Source of the DNA: Denitrobacterium detoxificans | Lineage (GTDB): Bacteria; Actinomycetota; Coriobacteriia; Coriobacteriales; Eggerthellaceae | Assembly: GCF_015062615.1 (NCBI RefSeq) | Contig: NZ_SUUH01000002.1 | Span: forward strand, 124,001 to 188,000 | Length of the DNA stretch: 64,000 nt | Reading direction: 5' to 3' | Part shown: piece by piece, positions 60,368 through 64,000 of the stretch | Layout: each line of letters opens with the position of its first letter | Position numbering within the stretch: position 1 is the first letter of the stretch | The notes under the pieces: model-generated | What the model was told of the DNA's origin: nothing | Databases searched by the model: none | What the model saw: the letters and a program-made list of their open reading frames with translations, nothing else | Position numbers and translations under genes: made by a program

Positions 60368-60898
60368 ATGGCTAAGAAGTGGTACGTTCTTCATACCTAT
60401 TCTGGGTATGAGAACAAGGTCAAGCAGAATCTCGAGCTTCGCATCGAGACGATGGGCCTGGAGAACAATGTCTTCGCCATCGAGATTCCCATGGAGACGG
60501 TCACCGAAATCAAAGAAGGTGGACGCCGCGTTGAATCCGAGAAGAAGGTCTTCCCGGGTTATGTGCTTGTTCGCATGGAGCTCGACGACCGCAGCTGGGC
60601 TGCAGTCCGCAACACTCCTGGCGTAACGGGTTTCGTGGGTAGTCAGCAGACGCCCGCTCCGCTTACGCGCGAAGAGTACAACAAGATCATGAAGCGCACT
60701 TCTCACGAGGCTCCCCGCAAGACTTCCACCGATCTGGAAGTGGGGCAGACCGTGAAGGTCGTCGACGGTCCTCTGGCCGAGTTCGACGGTGTCGTTTCTG
60801 AAGTATCGCCTGAATCCAACAAGGTCAAGGTTCTGGTTTCCATCTTTGGTCGCGAGACCCCGGTGGAACTCACCTTCAACCAGGTTTCCCGCATTTAG
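60368..60898 (+). CDS. nusG: Transcription termination/antitermination factor NusG
   Basis: The 176-residue protein has the NGN domain (KKWYVLHTYSGYENKVKQNLELRIETMGLENNVF; VFPGYVLVRMELDDRSWAAVRNTPGVTGFVG) and the C-terminal KOW domain (EVGQTVKVVDGPLAEFDGVV ... KVKVLVSIFGRETPVELTFNQV). It links RNA polymerase with Rho or ribosomes. It is in a tight pair with secE. Confidence 0.97.
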   Translation: MAKKWYVLHTYSGYENKVKQNLELRIETMGLENNVFAIEIPMETVTEIKEGGRRVESEKKVFPGYVLVRMELDDRSWAAVRNTPGVTGFVGSQQTPAPLTREEYNKIMKRTSHEAPRKTSTDLEVGQTVKVVDGPLAEFDGVVSEVSPESNKVKVLVSIFGRETPVELTFNQVSRI

Positions 60899-61044
60899 GC
60901 GTATGGCCGCCTTTGTTCAGGGCGGTTGAACAGGGAAAAGACAATACGCTAGAGCGTGCCCTCGTGGACAGGGGCTTCTCATGTTCGAGCGTTTGTTGAT
61001 ATGAACTATTAGGTAAAGACTTCAGCTGAAAGGAAGCTTTTACA

Positions 61045-61536
61045 ATGGCTGATAAGAAAGTTACGGGCTTTGTAAAGCTGCAAATCCCGGCTGGCGCTGC
61101 CAATCCTGCGCCTCCGGTAGGCCCGGCACTGGGTGCCCAGGGCGTTAACATCATGCAGTTCTGCCAGGCGTTCAACGCTCAGACGCAGGAACAGTCCGGT
61201 ACCATCATCCCCGTTGAGATCACGGTCTACGAGGACAAGTCCTTCACCTTCGTGTGCAAGACGCCTCCGGCAGCTGTGCTCATCAAGGAAAAGCTGGGCC
61301 TCAAGAGCGGTTCCGGCATTCCGCAGCTCAAGAAGGTCGGCGAGCTCTCTCTCGATCAGCTGCGCGAAATCGCCGAGATCAAGCTGCCCGACCTGAACGC
61401 CAACGACATCGATGCCGCTATGGAGATCGTGGCTGGCACCGCTCGTTCCATGGGCGTTACCATCGAGGGTCGCGCTCCGAAGAAGAGCTACGTTGCTACG
61501 CGTAAGCTTCAGGCTCTTCTCGACGCTCAGAACTAA
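61045..61536 (+). CDS. rplK: 50S ribosomal protein L11
   Basis: The 163-residue protein has the N-terminal GFVKLQIPAGAANPAPPVGPALGAQGVNIMQFCQAFNAQT and the rRNA-binding C-terminal domain with KLPDLNANDIDAAMEIVAGTARSMGV. It is slightly longer than the 140-residue norm because of a C-terminal tail (EGRAPKKSYVATRKLQALLDAQN). It lies at the GTPase-associated centre. A 146-base leader with a GCCGCC/GGCGGT hairpin separates it from nusG. Confidence 0.96.
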   Translation: MADKKVTGFVKLQIPAGAANPAPPVGPALGAQGVNIMQFCQAFNAQTQEQSGTIIPVEITVYEDKSFTFVCKTPPAAVLIKEKLGLKSGSGIPQLKKVGELSLDQLREIAEIKLPDLNANDIDAAMEIVAGTARSMGVTIEGRAPKKSYVATRKLQALLDAQN

Positions 61537-61580
61537 CACTCTGAGATTTAGGTTGTTATCCGCGTAAGCGGTTGTAAACA

Positions 61581-61611
61581 GTGGGAGAGCCCAGGCGCTC
61601 GACAATACCAC
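61581..61611 (+). promoter_or_regulatory. Candidate L1-binding autoregulatory site before rplA
   Basis: GTGGGAGAGC ... GCTCGACAATACCAC forms a stem GTGG/CCAC and inner GAGC/GCTC with an asymmetric GACAATA bulge just before the rplA ribosome site. It resembles known L1 mRNA sites, which mimic the 23S target. By eye only. Confidence 0.5.
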
Positions 61612-61625
61612 GGAAGGATTTAGAA

Positions 61626-62336
61626 ATGGCTAAACTCACCAAGAAGCAGAAGGCTGCTGCCGAGAAGATCGAAGAGGGTAAGCTGTACGCTCCTCTGGCG
61701 GCTATGAACCTCGTGAAGGAAATCGCTACCGCGAACTTTGACGAGACCGTTGAGGCTCACTTCCGTCTGAGCATCGACACCCGTCAGGCCGATCAGCAGC
61801 TCCGCGGCACCGTAAGCCTGCCCAACGGCAGCGGCAAGACGGTTCGCGTTGCCGTATTCGCCGAGGGCGAAGCTGCCCGTGCTGCCGAGGAAGCCGGTGC
61901 CGACATCGTTGGTTCCGACGACCTGGTTGCCGACATCCAGGCTGGCAACATCAACTTCGACGCCACCGTTGCTACCCCCGACCAGATGCCCAAGGTAGGT
62001 CGTCTGGGCCGTATCCTTGGTACGCGTGGTCTTATGCCGAACCCCAAGCTGGGCACGGTTACCAACGACGTTGCCAAGGCCGTTAAGGAACTCAAGGGTG
62101 GCCGCGTTGAGTATCGCGCCGACCGCTTCGGCATCTGCCATGTCATCATCGGTAAGGCAAGCTTCTCCGCTGAGCAGCTCGCAGAGAACTACGGCGTTGT
62201 GTACGACGAGATCCTGCGCATGAAGCCTGCTGCCGCCAAGGGCAAGTACGTGAAGTCCATCACGGTTGTGTCCACGATGGGTTCTGCGGTTCCCGTCGAT
62301 TCCGCCGTTCAGCGTGATTACACTGCGGCTGAATAA
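61626..62336 (+). CDS. rplA: 50S ribosomal protein L1
   Basis: ATG 61626 follows GGAAGGA. The 236-residue protein (AKLTKKQKAAAEKIEEGKLYAP) has the L1 signature TPDQMPKVGRLGRILGTRGLMPNPKLGTV. It forms the mobile L1 stalk and often represses rplK-rplA. It is the last gene of the unit: a terminator follows, and rplJ-rplL are not present. Confidence 0.97.
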   Translation: MAKLTKKQKAAAEKIEEGKLYAPLAAMNLVKEIATANFDETVEAHFRLSIDTRQADQQLRGTVSLPNGSGKTVRVAVFAEGEAARAAEEAGADIVGSDDLVADIQAGNINFDATVATPDQMPKVGRLGRILGTRGLMPNPKLGTVTNDVAKAVKELKGGRVEYRADRFGICHVIIGKASFSAEQLAENYGVVYDEILRMKPAAAKGKYVKSITVVSTMGSAVPVDSAVQRDYTAAE

Positions 62337-62362
62337 CATTACTTTCAGCATAAACCGCATTA

Positions 62363-62391
62363 GGGTCGGGGCTTTTGCCTCGGCCCTTTTT
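62363..62391 (+). terminator. Intrinsic terminator after rplA
   Basis: GGGTCGGGGC (62363-62372) pairs with GCCTCGGCCC (62377-62386), two G-U pairs, loop TTTT, followed by TTTTT. Confidence 0.9.
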
Positions 62392-62406
62392 GTTGTCTGG
62401 GTATAC

Positions 62407-62435
62407 AAAAGGGGCGCCGACAATATCGGCGCCCC
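62407..62435 (-). terminator. Intrinsic terminator of the GNAT gene
   Basis: On the minus strand GGGGCGCCGA pairs exactly with TCGGCGCCCC (62435-62411) and is followed by TTTT. Confidence 0.85.
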
Positions 62436-62462
62436 TACATGCGTAAGCGTGTTGTATTCGCT

Positions 62463-63038
62463 CTAGACGGAAGCCTGGGCGACTTCCTTCGCCATGATGT
62501 AGTCAATCATGTAGAAGCCCTCGCCAATATCCGCATCGGTTTCTTCCATGATCTGGAAGCCGCGACCCTTGTAGGCGCGCAGCCCAAGCTCGTTGCGTCG
62601 GTTGACCATGAGGTACATGACGGGCAGATTCTCGTCTTGGCAGAGCTGCTCATAGAACTCGATTACGCGACTGGCGTAGTGCTTGCCACGTGCACGCGGG
62701 TACAGGTAGATCTTGCTGATGAACAGACGGTGCTTCCATGTGGCGTCTACGACGGGGCTATGATGGAACGGCTTGTCGTGAGTCTCGTCGCCTGTCATCC
62801 GCTCGATGTCGCAACCCGTGTAACCAGCAATGCCATCTTCGTCTACCAGAAGCCAATACTGGTAGCCATCTTCGAGAATCGCCTTTTTCAGCGCCGGAAC
62901 GCTCTGCAGCGTATTAACCATATAATCGGTCTGTGCTTGGCCGATGATGGGAGGCCAGTAGTCATGCCAGATTTCATGTGCTACGCGAGCCAATTCCTCG
63001 ATGTCGTTTTCGGTTACAGCGCGAAACTCCAATGCCAT
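62463..63038 (-). CDS. GNAT-family N-acetyltransferase
   Basis: The 191-residue protein has the GNAT layout: LEFRAVTENDIEELARVAHEIWHDYW at the N-terminus, the acetyl-CoA-binding motif A region LFISKIYLYPRARGKHYASRVIEFYEQL, and motif B with YLMVNRRNELGLRAYKGRGFQIMEE. The substrate is unknown; the active-site loop is not diagnostic. It is convergent with rplA and divergent from amt. Confidence 0.92.
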   Translation of the reverse strand: MALEFRAVTENDIEELARVAHEIWHDYWPPIIGQAQTDYMVNTLQSVPALKKAILEDGYQYWLLVDEDGIAGYTGCDIERMTGDETHDKPFHHSPVVDATWKHRLFISKIYLYPRARGKHYASRVIEFYEQLCQDENLPVMYLMVNRRNELGLRAYKGRGFQIMEETDADIGEGFYMIDYIMAKEVAQASV

Positions 63039-63209
63039 GTGGTAATCATCTCCTTCGTGCGTCTGCGTGCTTGTTTCCAGTGCGTAACGACGATGCTTCC
63101 ATCGTGTTACCAGATGCGAACTCGCAGGTTAATAAACCGTTTGCTCGCCTTCTTCACTTCTAACGGATGGGATTATGACAGACGTTAGAGAAAAGTGGAA
63201 GGAGTAAAT

Positions 63210-64000
63210 ATGCTTGATACAGGTTCTTCTGGGTTCATGCTGGTGAGCGCCATGCTCGTCTTGCTCATGACCCCGGGTCTTGCCTTTTTCTACGGTGGAT
63301 TGTCACGTCGCAAGAATGTCATCAACACCATGTTCATGTCGTTGGCTGCCATTGGCATCGTGGGTGTCGTTTGGGTGATCTGCGGCTGGTCGTTCGCCTA
63401 CGGCGGCGATGGTTCTATTCCGTTCTTCGGTGGCTTCGACCAGCTCGGCTGTGTAACCGCGGTGCAGGATATGCTTGCGGAGGCAAGCGGGACGGCTACG
63501 GCATTCTCGGCTCTCACCGGCGAAGCTACGGTCGATGCAACGGCGTCTGCCTCGTATCCCGCGATTATCAATATCGTGTTTCAGATGGCCTTCGCCATGA
63601 TCACCACGGCTATCATCACCGGTGCCGTGGCGGGGCGCATGAAGGTGGGCGCCGTCATGGCGTTCTGTACCATCTGGGTCGTGCTTATTTACGCTCCGCT
63701 TGCCCATATGGTGTGGGGCGGGGATGGTAGCTTCATCGGCGACATGATCGGTGCACTCGACTTCGCGGGCGGCGATGTCGTGCACATCTCCTCGGGTCTT
63801 ACGGGCCTGGTGCTCTGCATTCTTCTGGGTAAGCGCCGCGGGTTTGGCATGCTGAGCTACCGCCCTCACAACGTTCCGTTCGTGTTCCTGGGTGCCACGC
63901 TGCTGTGGTTTGGCTGGTTCGGCTTCAACGCGGGCTCTGCCTTCGCCGATAACGGCACTGCGGGGCTGGCGCTGCTGAACACGGTGGCGGCTTCTGCGGC
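63210..64000 (+). CDS. amt: Ammonium transporter Amt, 3' end outside window
   Basis: ATG 63210 follows GGAAGGAG. The 263 visible residues begin MLDTGSSGFMLVSAMLVLLMTPGLAFFYGGLSRRKNVINTMFMSL. They include AHMVWGGDGSFIGDMIGALDFAGGDVVHISSG with the first pore histidine, then LLWFGWFGFNAGSA, all typical of Amt/MEP channels. About 150 residues are missing at the C-terminus. A regulatory glnB/glnK gene is expected downstream but cannot be seen. Confidence 0.95.
   Translation, partial: MLDTGSSGFMLVSAMLVLLMTPGLAFFYGGLSRRKNVINTMFMSLAAIGIVGVVWVICGWSFAYGGDGSIPFFGGFDQLGCVTAVQDMLAEASGTATAFSALTGEATVDATASASYPAIINIVFQMAFAMITTAIITGAVAGRMKVGAVMAFCTIWVVLIYAPLAHMVWGGDGSFIGDMIGALDFAGGDVVHISSGLTGLVLCILLGKRRGFGMLSYRPHNVPFVFLGATLLWFGWFGFNAGSAFADNGTAGLALLNTVAASA

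Overview
The window is a 64 kb piece of a moderately GC-rich chromosome. Several features together suggest a Coriobacteriia-type actinobacterium, probably of the Eggerthellales: anaerobic pyruvate:ferredoxin oxidoreductase, a Tat-exported Old Yellow Enzyme-type reductase, Zn-binding ribosomal proteins L33/S14/L24/Adk, an S10-spc gene order, and an ECF transporter under a T-box. No 16S rRNA is present, so this placement is inferred from gene content and protein character. A genus cannot be named.

Layout. 1-16.4 kb holds accessory and envelope genes: a truncated FIST-domain protein, a LysR regulator with a Tat/OYE/[4Fe-4S]/FAD reductase, a YhgE/Pip-like secreted protein, a PatB/MalY C-S lyase, a sortase-anchored surface protein, a THEP1-like NTPase and a secreted subtilase. 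The region ends with a complete ECF transporter (EcfT, fused EcfA-EcfA', TrpP-like S component) behind a tryptophan-type T-box. 17.5-19.9 kb is a small accessory module: DUF4417 protein, toxin-like protein, putative immunity protein, ImmA protease and XRE repressor with a clear autoregulatory operator. 20-29.5 kb has a MetE-like methyltransferase, PcrA helicase, Mn-type pyrophosphatase, an XRE-cupin regulator with an AMP-forming acyl-CoA ligase, an MFS pump and a universal stress protein. 30-48 kb is the translation block rpsL-rpsG-fusA-rpsJ-rplC-rplD-rplW, a 3.7 kb interruption, then rplB through secY-adk. 48-57.7 kb has a large membrane protein, PFOR, an aminotransferase and a Na+/proline-type symporter. 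57.8-62.4 kb is tRNA-Tyr-Thr-Met, tuf, rpmG, tRNA-Trp, secE, nusG, rplK, rplA. The window ends with a GNAT acetyltransferase and a truncated amt.

Main observations. (1) Three copies of an approximately 240-270 bp multi-stem repeat (two inverted copies inside the broken S10 operon, one beside PFOR) keep the same architecture and linkers. Most stem sequences are replaced by different but still fully complementary sequences. (2) The S10 operon is cut between rplW (followed by a terminator) and rplB (with its own promoter region), with a flippase and a glycosyltransferase on the opposite strand in between. (3) An 18-bp motif, GATACRCCCGGGSGCGTG, lies upstream of the rpsL, rplB and tRNA-tuf transcription units. 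(4) A 20-bp palindrome, TGGGATTTCCGGAAATCCCA, lies upstream of patB and twice upstream of the MetE-like gene, marking a candidate sulfur-amino-acid regulon. (5) The T-box specifier UGG and discriminator-pairing UGGC match the tRNA-Trp encoded at 59.8 kb. All functional statements come from reading the sequence; no database search was run.
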